From positions 1 to 41,837 of the forward strand of contig CALGJU010000255.1 in assembly GCA_937928685.1 (NCBI GenBank): DNA of 41,837 bases. Reading direction: 5' to 3'. Within the stretch, counting starts at the first letter, position 1, and each line of letters begins with the position of its first letter. The DNA comes from an uncultured Granulosicoccaceae bacterium (GTDB taxonomy: Bacteria; Pseudomonadota; Gammaproteobacteria; Granulosicoccales; Granulosicoccaceae). The position numbers and the translations under genes were made by a program. The notes under the pieces are model-generated. The model searched no databases, was not told the DNA's origin, and saw only the letters and a program-made list of their open reading frames with translations. Shown here one piece after another: positions 28,191 through 37,060 of this stretch.

Positions 28191-29147
28191 ATGATTCTGG
28201 TACTGGGCACCGCTGAAGATCGACATGCAGCCGCCATTTATAACAAATTAGTTGCCCGCGGAAATCGTGTTGCTTACTTCGATTCCCGGCTCTATCCAAG
28301 AGATATGACATTGACCTTCGATGGTGCTTTGCCAATGTCTGGTTCAATACGATTTCGTGATGGTCAACCGGCAATTGATTTATCGACCGTCAACTGTATT
28401 TTTTGCAGACAATGGGACGACCTGCTACCGGGCTCCAGCACGGTCGGCGGTGTGCAGGACGAAGTCGAAATGCGTGAGACAGAGGCATCGCTTGGCAGTC
28501 TTTTTAGAGGATTGGAGTGCCACTGGATAAATCCGATCGATGCTTTAAACAATTCCAGGTTCCGCATTCATCAATTGCAGAAAATTCGCACGCAAGGAAT
28601 TCGTGTTCCGGAAATCATTGTAAGTAATGACTTCAGAAGAGTGCAGGCGTTTTTCAGTATGACCGAGGAGCAGCTGCTCTACCGTCCATCCGGCTGGAGT
28701 CATTCGAGCTGGAACATTGGTCAGATCGATGATATCGGTCGACGCTTATCGGATCTTCCCGGCACGCCGATTGAATATCAGGAAAATATTATTGGTGATG
28801 AAGTACGCGCCTATGTGATTGGCGATTCGGTTTTTGCTGGAGTTGTGGAGTCTGCTGAATCTGACTATTCCGGTGCCATGGGAGGTGATCATGTGCGACC
28901 TATCGAACTACCTCAGGAAGCCAAACGCACTTGCATAAGAGCAGCAGCTACACTTGATTATATGTTCTGCGCTGTGGATATGAGGATTACCCCTGAAGGT
29001 GAATTTGCGGTAATAGATGTTGATCCGAACCCGATGTTTATGCACTTTGAGCAATCTACCCGTTTGCCTATCAGTGATCGATTGGTAGAATTATTGATTG
29101 GTTCAGATGTAGACGTATATGATTCGCGCATGGCGATTAACGCCTAG
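28191..29147 (+). CDS. Stand-alone RimK/graspetide-ligase-like ATP-grasp protein
   Basis: A 318-residue protein. Residues 1-120 form a pre-ATP-grasp domain (MILVLGTAEDRHAAAIYNKL; SRLYPRDMTLTF; then FCRQWDD). The ATP-grasp core follows: NNSRFRIHQLQKIRTQGIRV with PEIIVSND, the nucleotide strand LLYRPSG, the hinge EYQENIIGDEVRAYVIGD and the metal site AVIDVDPNP (274-282). Compared with RimK and MvdD-type enzymes, the Lys of the KP motif is Arg165, and the E-x-N metal ligands are Asp276 and Asp278. The family joins an acid to an amine or hydroxyl using ATP. No obvious substrate peptide, transporter or partner gene lies beside it; it stands alone between the suc and gmk units. The ATG has GGAG 6 bases upstream. 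Confidence 0.85.
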   Translation: MILVLGTAEDRHAAAIYNKLVARGNRVAYFDSRLYPRDMTLTFDGALPMSGSIRFRDGQPAIDLSTVNCIFCRQWDDLLPGSSTVGGVQDEVEMRETEASLGSLFRGLECHWINPIDALNNSRFRIHQLQKIRTQGIRVPEIIVSNDFRRVQAFFSMTEEQLLYRPSGWSHSSWNIGQIDDIGRRLSDLPGTPIEYQENIIGDEVRAYVIGDSVFAGVVESAESDYSGAMGGDHVRPIELPQEAKRTCIRAAATLDYMFCAVDMRITPEGEFAVIDVDPNPMFMHFEQSTRLPISDRLVELLIGSDVDVYDSRMAINA

Positions 29148-29277
29148 TCCCTGTAGGTAGTTTGTAGAAACAGCCGGGAGTCAAAAACCGGCTCTATCAG
29201 TTGCGCATGGGTGGTAACTTGCTACTACACTTGGCAACTTCAAAGTCTGAACAACTAATAGCCTTGATGAGGCAGCG

Positions 29278-29889
29278 ATGACGGCACAGCTTTTTATCTT
29301 ATCGGCCCCGTCCGGGGCTGGAAAAACCAGTATGGTGCGGGAGATCTGTTCGCGGATCGACGATCTGGTCGTCTCGGTATCTCATACCACGCGCCCCAAG
29401 CGCCCCAACGACACCGATGGTGTTGACTATCACTTTGTCGATGAACCGGCGTTTCATGAAATGATCGCGCGAGCGGATTTTCTCGAGCACGCCCAGGTGT
29501 TCGATAACTACTACGGCACCTCGCACCAAAGCGTTGAAAATACCTTAAAGAGTGGCAAGGACGTTCTACTGGAAATCGACTGGCAGGGCGCCGATCAGGT
29601 GCGCAGGTTGATGCCTGATGCCTGCAGCATATTCATTGTTCCACCATCGCGTGAGACGTTAGAACACAGGCTCCGTGGCCGTGCCAGTGATTCGGATGAA
29701 GTGATAGCGCGACGAATTGCTGATGCAGTGTCTGACATGCGACATTTTTCAAACTACGATTACTTAATTATTAACGATGATTTTGAACAGGCGGTGACAG
29801 AGCTCGGCGCGGTGGTGCTTGCCAAGCGGCTGAAAGTGAATCGTCAGGCCGAAGAGCGCTCCGATTTGCTCTCAGCGTTGTTATCCTGA
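29278..29889 (+). CDS. gmk: Guanylate kinase
   Basis: A 203-residue enzyme that phosphorylates GMP to GDP. The P-loop is SAPSGAGKTS near the N terminus. GMP-binding residues lie in SVSHTTRPKRPNDTDGVDYH and the EHAQVFDNYYGTS block. LLEIDWQGADQVR and the lid RLRGRASDSDE are also typical. Length is normal. GAGG precedes the ATG. rpoZ follows after 224 bases, in the conserved gmk-rpoZ-spoT order. Confidence 0.97.
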   Translation: MTAQLFILSAPSGAGKTSMVREICSRIDDLVVSVSHTTRPKRPNDTDGVDYHFVDEPAFHEMIARADFLEHAQVFDNYYGTSHQSVENTLKSGKDVLLEIDWQGADQVRRLMPDACSIFIVPPSRETLEHRLRGRASDSDEVIARRIADAVSDMRHFSNYDYLIINDDFEQAVTELGAVVLAKRLKVNRQAEERSDLLSALLS

Positions 29890-30045
29890 TCACGCGTTTC
29901 AGGCTGTGAGCTTGCACTTGAGCGTGATGTAATAGACGAATGCTCGGGCGCTTAGAGCGCAAAGCTTGTCTTGCCGGTTGTTTTCTTACTCAATGTCACT
30001 AAAATGAAGGGTGGCGCGTGGTGACTCGATTGGTGTCGATGTCAT

Positions 30046-30074
30046 TTGCACGTAATTTAACCCCCCTGTGATAC
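30046..30074 (+). promoter_or_regulatory. Candidate sigma-70 promoter of rpoZ
   Basis: TTGCAC (-35) and TGATAC (-10) are separated by 17 bases, ending 39 bases before the rpoZ ATG. The gap from gmk is long enough to hold a separate promoter. The assignment is by eye only. Confidence 0.4.
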
Positions 30075-30113
30075 TACCCAGTAGAACTTTCAGTAGTAAG
30101 TTCGGAGAATAAG

Positions 30114-30380
30114 ATGGCACGAGTAACAGTAGAAGATTGCCTGGAACACGTTGATAATCGTTTTGAGCTGGTATTGCAGGCTTCAAAAAGAGCTCGAAAA
30201 ATCTCATTGGGTGCAGAACCACTTGTGCCTATAGAAAACGACAAGCCAACCGTGGTTGCGCTGCGTGAGATTGCTGCAGGACTGATTAAAAAAGAAATGC
30301 TGGAAGACACGCCACCGGTGATGCCGATTGAGGAACCCTCCAGTGAAGAATCAGCATCCATTACCCCTACGGGCATTTGA
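30114..30380 (+). CDS. rpoZ: RNA polymerase omega subunit
   Basis: An 88-residue protein starting [20 protein letters not shown], with the conserved ASKRARKI and [13 protein letters not shown] blocks. It helps assemble the beta' subunit and in many proteobacteria contributes to a (p)ppGpp-binding site on RNA polymerase. The C-terminal tail from about residue 67 is acidic and Pro/Ser-rich. GGAG lies 6 bases before the ATG. The spoT reading frame opens before the rpoZ stop, and spoT is next, so regulator target and (p)ppGpp enzyme are probably co-expressed. Confidence 0.96.
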   Translation: MARVTVEDCLEHVDNRFELVLQASKRARKISLGAEPLVPIENDKPTVVALREIAAGLIKKEMLEDTPPVMPIEEPSSEESASITPTGI

Positions 30381-30396
30381 CACACCGTCATTGAAC

Positions 30397-32583
30397 GTGG
30401 CAGTACCTTCGCTGACGCGTTCCAGTAATATTCCTGCCGAGCAAACCGCCAGGCAGTTGAGTATCGAAGACCTTTGCAAATTGATGCAAAGGCGGTTTGA
30501 CGAGTCACAAATTAATGAAGTGCGCGCCGCGTTTGAAATGGCGGAACAAGCGCACGAGGGCCAGAGTCGGCTTTCCGGCGAGCCCTATATCTCGCATCCG
30601 CTGGCGGTCGCCAAAATAGTGTTCGAATTGAACATGGACCATCGCAGTGTGATGGCGGCGTTGCTGCATGATGTTGTCGAAGATACCTCGGCCTCTGTCG
30701 AACAGATCACTGAGCAGTTTGGTGAAGACGTCTCGCTGTTGGTAGATGGCTTGAGCAAACTGACCCATCTGAAATTTAAATCCAGAGCAGAGGCTCAGGC
30801 TGCCAACTTTCAAAAGATGTTGCTTGCGATGGTTGACGATATTCGCGTCATCCTGATCAAGCTGTCAGATCGAATTCATAACATGCGCACCTTGGGTGCT
30901 ATGCCAGATGAGAAACGCCGCCGGATCGCGCGTGAGACGCTGGAAGTCTATGCCCCCATTGCCAATCGTCTTGGCATTTATCGAATGAAAAATGAGCTTG
31001 AAGATCTTGGCTTCAAGTCGCTTTATCCGGCGCGTTACCGGGTGTTGGCTGAAGCGGTCAAAAAGCGTCATAAAGACCGCGTTGAGTTGGTACAGAAGTT
31101 TGAGATTATTGCTAAATCCAAACTGGAAGAAGCGGGTATTGAATCTGAAGTGCATGGTCGTGAGAAACATCTCTACAGCCTGTACCAGAAAATGCGCAAG
31201 AAGCGTTCGGCATTTGAAGACATATTCGATATGTTTGCAGTGCGCGTGGTAGTGAACAAAGTCGATGATTGTTATCGAGCCCTTGGTGTGATGCACCGGG
31301 TGCACAATCCGCTGCCAAGGCAGTTTAAGGACTACATTGTCATTCCAAAAAGCAATGGCTATCAGTCATTGCACACCGTTTTGCTAAGCCCTGCTGCTGT
31401 GCCGATTGAAGTGCAGATTAGAACCCATGAGATGGACCGCTTTGCAGAAACTGGTGTAGCTGCGCACTGGATGTACAAAGAAGGTCCATCAAATGTCGCG
31501 CAGCAGCGTGCTCATCAGTGGTTGGCTAATCTGATGGATATAAAAGACACCAGTGAAGATACGCTGGAGTTTTATGAAAACGTCAAAGTTGATTTGTTTC
31601 CTGACGAAATCTACGTGTTCTCACCGGAAGGTGACATCTATCGACTACCGCAGGGTGCGACGGCGGTCGACTTTGCCTACCAGGTACATTCTGATATTGG
31701 TAATAGCTGTCTGACTGCCAAGGTCGATCGCAAACCTGTGTCGCTGAGTATGCCGCTTGAGTCTGGCCAAACGGTTGAAATTATTCGCTCTGATAACCAA
31801 CAGCCAAGCCCGTATTGGCTCAACTTTGTGGTCACACCGAAGGCGCGCGGCGCGGTGCGGAACTTTATCAAGCATCAGAGTGTTGATAAGACCATTGGCT
31901 TTGGTCTGCAATTGGTGAATCGCGGCTTAAAACGCCACGACGCCAGCATCGAAGATATAGATCAAACGGCGATTGACTCCTTGCTTAAACAGATGGAATT
32001 GAAGGACCTTGACAGTTTGTACTATGAAGTCGGCCTGGGTAATCAAATCCCGAGCATGATCGCCGCCTGGCTTCTGAATGAAGGCGATGTAGAGGGCGAT
32101 GTTAAACGGAAAATTCCGGTGAACAAAGAATCTGATCCAGGGCCCTTGATTGTGGCTGGTGGTGAAGATGCCATTATTTCGCTGGCCAAATGTTGTCAGC
32201 CAATTCCCGGTGACAATATTCAAGGCATGATCACCGCGGGCAAAGGGGTGTTGGTTCACCGCACTGAATGTAAAAATGTCGGCCGACAACGCAGGCGTGC
32301 AAAAGAGTGGGTGGCGGTTGTCTGGGGTACTGATATATCAGAGACCTTTCAGACCAATGTCATTGTCGAGATCAACAATGTGCCGGGTGTGCTTGCCAAG
32401 ATCTCCAATGTGATGTCTGAAATGGAGTCCAATATTGAAGACATTCGCTTTGATCGCAGCAATGAGACCATTAGCATTCTGGACTTCACACTGAGCGTGA
32501 AAGATCGTACCCATCTTGGCCGGCTCATCCGGCGAGTGCGCAGTTTATATGCCGTTCATAAGGCCCGACGCGCAAGCTCCTAA
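30397..32583 (+). CDS. spoT: Bifunctional (p)ppGpp synthase/hydrolase
   Basis: A RelA/SpoT homologue of about 728 residues. The HD hydrolase motif HDVVEDT is intact. The synthetase domain has FKDYIVIPKSNGYQSLHT, followed by TGS (VFSPEGDIYRLPQGATAVDF) and a C-terminal ACT domain. The basic KD pair of the RxKD motif is kept, but the first residue is Gln (QFKD). It makes and degrades the stringent-response alarmone. Start is uncertain. The frame is open from a TTG at 30328 that overlaps rpoZ by 53 bases. I list GTG at 30397, 17 bases after rpoZ; TTG at 30457 (AGG 4 bases upstream) would match the usual SpoT N terminus best. Confidence 0.95.
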   Translation: MAVPSLTRSSNIPAEQTARQLSIEDLCKLMQRRFDESQINEVRAAFEMAEQAHEGQSRLSGEPYISHPLAVAKIVFELNMDHRSVMAALLHDVVEDTSASVEQITEQFGEDVSLLVDGLSKLTHLKFKSRAEAQAANFQKMLLAMVDDIRVILIKLSDRIHNMRTLGAMPDEKRRRIARETLEVYAPIANRLGIYRMKNELEDLGFKSLYPARYRVLAEAVKKRHKDRVELVQKFEIIAKSKLEEAGIESEVHGREKHLYSLYQKMRKKRSAFEDIFDMFAVRVVVNKVDDCYRALGVMHRVHNPLPRQFKDYIVIPKSNGYQSLHTVLLSPAAVPIEVQIRTHEMDRFAETGVAAHWMYKEGPSNVAQQRAHQWLANLMDIKDTSEDTLEFYENVKVDLFPDEIYVFSPEGDIYRLPQGATAVDFAYQVHSDIGNSCLTAKVDRKPVSLSMPLESGQTVEIIRSDNQQPSPYWLNFVVTPKARGAVRNFIKHQSVDKTIGFGLQLVNRGLKRHDASIEDIDQTAIDSLLKQMELKDLDSLYYEVGLGNQIPSMIAAWLLNEGDVEGDVKRKIPVNKESDPGPLIVAGGEDAIISLAKCCQPIPGDNIQGMITAGKGVLVHRTECKNVGRQRRRAKEWVAVVWGTDISETFQTNVIVEINNVPGVLAKISNVMSEMESNIEDIRFDRSNETISILDFTLSVKDRTHLGRLIRRVRSLYAVHKARRASS

Positions 32584-32637
32584 CCTGTTAGAAGTCGTTA
32601 AATTTCAGCTGAAGTTACTACCGAACAAGAGAATCTC

Positions 32638-33021
32638 ATGAGCAAAGAAATCATAGCAACTGAAAATGCACCCGGTGCGATTGGTGCCTATTCACAAGCG
32701 GTTAAAGCCGGTAATACGGTTTATGTATCTGGTCAAATACCGTTGGTGCCTGCAACAATGGAAGTGGTTGAGGGTGATGTTGTGGTGCAAATAACTCAGG
32801 TGTTCGACAACCTGAAGGCAGTATGCGAAGCCGCTGGCGGTGGACTGGAAGATATCGTTAAGCTCACTGTGTACCTGACTGACCTTAAAGATTTTGGCCA
32901 TGTTAATGATGTGATGGCAAAGTATTTCAAAGAACCCTATCCGGCACGTGCAGCTATCGGTGTGGCACAGTTGCCTAAAGATGTGCCGGTAGAGGTAGAT
33001 GCGATAATGGTGCTGGCTTAA
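32638..33021 (+). CDS. ridA: RidA family enamine/imine deaminase
   Basis: A 127-residue small trimeric enzyme that hydrolyses reactive enamine/imine intermediates such as 2-aminoacrylate. Typical blocks are [29 protein letters not shown] and [20 protein letters not shown], including the active-site Arg. It sits between spoT and recG, a position seen in many gammaproteobacteria, 54 bases after spoT and 25 before recG. Confidence 0.96.
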   Translation: MSKEIIATENAPGAIGAYSQAVKAGNTVYVSGQIPLVPATMEVVEGDVVVQITQVFDNLKAVCEAAGGGLEDIVKLTVYLTDLKDFGHVNDVMAKYFKEPYPARAAIGVAQLPKDVPVEVDAIMVLA

Positions 33022-33046
33022 TCATTCACTATTAGACTTTAGTGGT

Positions 33047-35131
33047 ATGGATCTCACGACCATAGCAGTGACGCGCCTCAAAGGAGTGGGGCCTAAGCAG
33101 GCAGAAAAACTCAAACGCCTGAAGATTGCTTCATTGCAGGATGTATTGTTCCATTTGCCATTGCGCTATCAGGATCGCACCCGGGTTATTGCGATTGGTA
33201 ATCTGGTACCGGGCCTTGAAGTATTGACCGCCGGCGTTGTTGTTTCCTGCGAACAGTTGTTTCGCGGACGCCGCTCTTTGCAGTGCATTATTGAAGATCG
33301 TGAGGGCAGCCAGCTATCGCTGCGCTTTTTTCACTTTAATCAGAAGCAGCAACAAATGCTTCGAGTGGGCAGTGTTGTGCGATGCTTTGGTGAGGTGCGC
33401 CGTGGCCGGCGACAGCTTGAAATAGTGCATCCGGAATTTCAGGTTATCCCGCGTGGAGTCGACCCGACGGCAGCGCAAGCGGGTGAGAGCTCACTGACAC
33501 CTGTTTATCCTGTGACTGAAGGCTTGCATCAGCTGTCTATGCGTAAAATCACCGACGCTGCATTGTCGCACTTAAAAACGGCAACGGTTGAAGAGCTGCT
33601 ACCTGAGTCTGCACATACAGGGGTGTCGCTGAAGCAGGCATTGATCACGGTGCACCGGCCAGACCCTGCTGTTGAAGTGGATGCCTTGCTTGAGGGGCAT
33701 CACCCGGCAGTACAGAGGTTGGCGTTTGAGGAGTTGGTGGCGCATAGACTAAGCGTGCAACAGATTCGCAATGATATTAAAAAGCAGGCTGCACCGGTAA
33801 TAGCATCTGAAGGTTCGGTGTGCGAGCAGTTGATCGCGTCACTGCCGTTTTCACTGACTGGCGCACAGCAACGCGTTATCGAAGAGATCAGGCAAGACCT
33901 AACGCTTGGTATCCCGATGTTAAGGCTGGTGCAGGGTGATGTGGGTTCCGGTAAAACATTGGTGGCAGCCGCCGCCGCTGCATTGGTGGTTGATGCGGGG
34001 TATCAAGTGGCGGTAATGGCGCCAACGGAAATTCTGGCCGAGCAACATTTACTCAGCTTCAGTCACTGGTTTGAACCGCTTGGGCTAAAAATCGGCTGGC
34101 TCAAAGGCAAACTTGGTGCAAAGCAAAAACGCGATGCACTTGAATCGATAGCGCTCGGGCAGACAAGAATAGCGGTCGGTACCCATGCGCTGTTTCAGCA
34201 GGATGTTGTTTTTCAAAACCTCGGGTTAACCGTAGTCGATGAACAGCATCGCTTTGGTGTGCATCAAAGGTTATCACTGCGAGAGAAGGGCGTAGAAGGT
34301 GGTCTCGTGCCACATCAGCTTACGATGACCGCGACGCCTATTCCGCGTACCCTGGCGATGACGGCCTATGCCGATCTGGATTGCTCCATCATTGATGAGC
34401 TGCCGCCAGGCCGACAAGCCATCACAACAGTGGCAATCCCTAATGCACGACGTCTTGAAATAGTAGAGCGGGTCGGTGCGGCCATTGCAGAAGGCAGGCA
34501 AGTGTATTGGGTATGCACGCTGATAGACGAATCTGAAACCCTGCAAGCTAATGCCGCAGAAGACACGTTAATAGAGCTTAAAGAATTTTTACCTGAAGCC
34601 CGTGTGTCTTTGGTACACGGCAGAATGCATGCAACAGAAAAAGAACAGGCCATGCAGCAGTTCAAAGAGCATTCAACAGATTTGCTGGTCGCAACCACTG
34701 TGATAGAGGTGGGGGTTGATGTACCCAATGCGTCCCTGATCATTATAGAAAACGTAGAGCGCCTTGGCTTATCGCAATTACACCAGTTGCGCGGGCGCGT
34801 AGGGCGAGGATCGCAACAGAGCAGTTGTGTTCTTTTGTATGAAAAGGGATTGAGCCAGCGGGCCAGAGACAGAATTGGCATCTTAAGAGAAACCAATGAC
34901 GGGTTTTTGATAGCAGAGAAAGATCTGGAGTTACGCGGCGCCGGAGAAGTGCTGGGCACCCGCCAGACAGGTAGCGCTCAATTTAAGATTGCAGATCTTA
35001 TGCGCGATAAAAAACTGTTGCCGCAGGTCAAACAGATGACTGATGAAATTACTGTGCGTCACCCGCAGCACGTTGTGCCACTGATTTCACGTTGGTTGGG
35101 TGAAGAATCACCTGAGTACGGTAACGTATAG
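33047..35131 (+). CDS. recG: ATP-dependent DNA helicase RecG
   Basis: A 694-residue superfamily 2 helicase that remodels stalled forks and Holliday junctions. An N-terminal wedge/OB domain (about residues 1-230) is followed by the helicase core: Walker A GDVGSGKTLVA, DEQHRFGVHQR box, TATPIPRTLAM, and later VGVDVPNASLIIIENVERLG and QLHQLRGRVGRG. The C-terminal TRG-type motif region (RAGEVLGTRQTG-like, GAGEVLGTRQTGSAQF) is complete. Start ATG at 33047 fits the family N terminus. It is the last gene of the gmk-rpoZ-spoT-ridA-recG run; no strong terminator is visible before the convergent rhombosortase. Confidence 0.97.
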   Translation: MDLTTIAVTRLKGVGPKQAEKLKRLKIASLQDVLFHLPLRYQDRTRVIAIGNLVPGLEVLTAGVVVSCEQLFRGRRSLQCIIEDREGSQLSLRFFHFNQKQQQMLRVGSVVRCFGEVRRGRRQLEIVHPEFQVIPRGVDPTAAQAGESSLTPVYPVTEGLHQLSMRKITDAALSHLKTATVEELLPESAHTGVSLKQALITVHRPDPAVEVDALLEGHHPAVQRLAFEELVAHRLSVQQIRNDIKKQAAPVIASEGSVCEQLIASLPFSLTGAQQRVIEEIRQDLTLGIPMLRLVQGDVGSGKTLVAAAAAALVVDAGYQVAVMAPTEILAEQHLLSFSHWFEPLGLKIGWLKGKLGAKQKRDALESIALGQTRIAVGTHALFQQDVVFQNLGLTVVDEQHRFGVHQRLSLREKGVEGGLVPHQLTMTATPIPRTLAMTAYADLDCSIIDELPPGRQAITTVAIPNARRLEIVERVGAAIAEGRQVYWVCTLIDESETLQANAAEDTLIELKEFLPEARVSLVHGRMHATEKEQAMQQFKEHSTDLLVATTVIEVGVDVPNASLIIIENVERLGLSQLHQLRGRVGRGSQQSSCVLLYEKGLSQRARDRIGILRETNDGFLIAEKDLELRGAGEVLGTRQTGSAQFKIADLMRDKKLLPQVKQMTDEITVRHPQHVVPLISRWLGEESPEYGNV

Positions 35132-35204
35132 CGATGCGGTTCGGAAGCCCACTCAATGCCGGGTATTCTGTTACCTAACATTATGGTTGAATTCGAACGT
35201 GTAG

Positions 35205-35831
35205 TTACTTGCTGCGCATAAACTCAACAGCGCGTAAAAACAGCACTGCCAGTGCGCCTGCCACCATGCCGTAAAGATGTGCATTGACGATGACATTGCC
35301 ACCGGTGATCGCCTCGCTACTTTCTACCGCACCAAAAATCTGTTCCCAGATGATTTTGCCGATGGTGAATGCCGCAATGAACAGGGCCATTTGCTTGTGG
35401 TGTCTGAATTCGGCAATCGCGCCCCCGAGCAGCAGCCCGTAAAGCGCGCCAGACAAACCAACGTACCAGCTCAACTGTGGATCAAACAGCAGCAGACCGA
35501 CACTGACGCCGATCATGGAGCACAGCCCGGTGAACACCCACTGTCTGGCGCTAAGCGCATGCGCCAATAACAGGCTGATTAATGTCAATCCGGCGAGATT
35601 TAAAGCCAGATGTGAGTACCCCAGGTGGACCAGATTGCCGGTCACAATTCTCCACCATTGGCCGGATTCAAGGATTTCGGTCCTGCCGAAGCGCAATGGG
35701 GTAGCCATGTTCAGGGCTTGAAAAACCACGCATGTGACGCCAACAAAGAGGGCAAGGCAGTAGGCTTTCAAATTGCTTGCTAGATTGACAGTTACACTTG
35801 CGGTGTCGGGTTTGTTTCGGGAGGCTTTCAA
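35205..35831 (-). CDS. Rhombosortase-type rhomboid intramembrane protease
   Basis: A polytopic protein of about 208 residues. It has the rhomboid core: ESGQWWRIVTGNLVHLGYSH followed by LALN, catalytic Ser127 in YVGLSGALYG and catalytic His185 in NAHLYGMVAG. Short rhomboids of this form are rhombosortases, which process proteins carrying a C-terminal GlyGly-CTERM tail. I chose TTG at 35831 because GGAA lies 9 bases upstream; the frame is open back to a TTG at 35885. It lies next to, and diverges from, the type II secretion genes, which fits a role on type II-secreted, surface-attached proteins. No GlyGly-CTERM protein is encoded in this window. Confidence 0.88.
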   Translation of the reverse strand: MKASRNKPDTASVTVNLASNLKAYCLALFVGVTCVVFQALNMATPLRFGRTEILESGQWWRIVTGNLVHLGYSHLALNLAGLTLISLLLAHALSARQWVFTGLCSMIGVSVGLLLFDPQLSWYVGLSGALYGLLLGGAIAEFRHHKQMALFIAAFTIGKIIWEQIFGAVESSEAITGGNVIVNAHLYGMVAGALAVLFLRAVEFMRSK

Positions 35832-35907
35832 AAAGAACTTTTCCGGTACGGATTTATCAAACAGTAACTGGGCGAATGGGCCCAACCGCAGGCGCAGCCG
35901 CTATAAT

Positions 35908-35937
35908 TTGACACCATGCAACGCTTGGGCGAACAAT
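35908..35937 (+). promoter_or_regulatory. Candidate promoter of the gsp operon
   Basis: TTGACA (-35, perfect consensus) and AACAAT (-10, four of six) are separated by 18 bases, about 60 bases before gspG. A TATAAT directly abuts the -35 (35902-35907) but has no matching -35 of its own. Confidence 0.4.
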
Positions 35938-35998
35938 CGGTTAAGGTTTGCCCGTTGCCCCTAATTCTACACGAACAGAATCCACTCGGAGTTGAACA

Positions 35999-36472
35999 GT
36001 GAACTCACAGAAAAACCAGAAATTTTCGGCCGCACAGTCGCAAAACAACAAAAGCCGCCAGTCAGGCTTTAGCTTGATCGAATTAATCGCTGTTGTGGCC
36101 ATTCTTGGTATTTTAGCAGCCGTCGTTGCACCAAAGATTTTCACTCAGCCGGGTAAGGCCAGAATTGCTGCTGCAAAAAATGACATTAAAAGTATCGTTG
36201 GGTCTTTGCAGATATATAAGCTTGAGAACTTCAACTATCCCACCACTGATCAAGGCATTATGGCATTGGTAGAGCAACCCACCGGTGAACCAGAAGCACC
36301 CAATTGGCAGGAAGGTGGTTATTTGGACAGATTGCCTAAGGACCCCTGGGGCCGTGAGTACTTGTACTTAAGCCCTGGCGAGAATGGTGACATCGATGTC
36401 TATACACTGGGCCGTGATGGCCAGTCCGGTGGTGAGGGCGAAGATGCAGATATCGGCAACTGGAGCAGTTAA
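35999..36472 (+). CDS. gspG: Type II secretion major pseudopilin GspG
   Basis: A 157-residue prepilin. A 23-residue basic leader ends in QSG, followed by FSLIELIAVVAILGILAAVV, so prepilin peptidase would cut after Gly23 and methylate Phe24; Glu5 of the mature form is present. Downstream features YPTTDQGIMALVEQP, LPKDPWGREY and the calcium-binding C terminus are typical of GspG. The start is GTG with GGAG 8 bases upstream. It builds the short periplasmic pilus that pushes substrates through the secretin. It is the first gene of a gspG-N run; gspE and gspF, which usually precede it, are absent here. Confidence 0.96.
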   Translation: MNSQKNQKFSAAQSQNNKSRQSGFSLIELIAVVAILGILAAVVAPKIFTQPGKARIAAAKNDIKSIVGSLQIYKLENFNYPTTDQGIMALVEQPTGEPEAPNWQEGGYLDRLPKDPWGREYLYLSPGENGDIDVYTLGRDGQSGGEGEDADIGNWSS

Positions 36473-36517
36473 ACCCGTTAATACACTAGCCGTAATTATC
36501 GAAGGCAAGGTCGAAGT

Positions 36518-37060
36518 ATGAACGCAACAGCGGTGAAGCAGAGAGGGTTCTCCCTGCTTGAGCTGATTGTAGTGATCGCGATCATGGCCACCGTAACGAG
36601 TGTGATCGTACCGCGCATAAATTTTGGCGGTGATAAAAAGCAAATCAGAACTGAAGCTTTGCGCCTGGCGGAGTTGTTCCGCAGAGCATCTGATGAGTCT
36701 ATTTTTAAGAGCACTGAAATAGGTGTGCGATTTACCGATGGTGATTATCAATTCTTAAAACTTGATGGCGACAATCGCACCGGTAAGTGGGTAGCTTATG
36801 AAGATAAAATGTTTCGCAAGCGCGAATGGCCAGAAGGTATGGAGGTAGAGGTGTTTGTTGCTGGAGTTTCGGTGGTGTTGGAGTCAGCCGAAGATGCCAA
36901 GCTGGATGAAAAGACCCGCCCTCACGTAATGATGCTGTCTAATGGGGAGATCATGCCTGACTTCAAAGTAATTGTAGATAAAGGATTGCTCGAAAATCGC
37001 TGGCAGGTTGCCACCGGGGTAGATCAGTTGATAGAGCTGGGCGTGGTGGATTCACTGTGA
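36518..37060 (+). CDS. gspH: Type II secretion minor pseudopilin GspH
   Basis: A 180-residue prepilin with a 10-residue leader ending QRG, then FSLLELIVVIAIMATVTSVI. Glu5 is present. The C-terminal domain (VRFTDGDYQFLKLDG; HVMMLSNGEIMPDF) matches the GspH/FimT family. It follows gspG by 45 bases, and its stop overlaps the GTG of gspI by four bases. Confidence 0.94.
   Translation: MNATAVKQRGFSLLELIVVIAIMATVTSVIVPRINFGGDKKQIRTEALRLAELFRRASDESIFKSTEIGVRFTDGDYQFLKLDGDNRTGKWVAYEDKMFRKREWPEGMEVEVFVAGVSVVLESAEDAKLDEKTRPHVMMLSNGEIMPDFKVIVDKGLLENRWQVATGVDQLIELGVVDSL

Noticed and set aside
29172-29193. Hairpin AGCCGG/CCGGCT after the ATP-grasp gene
   Set aside because: A short stem with a 10-base loop and no T run; not enough for a terminator call.
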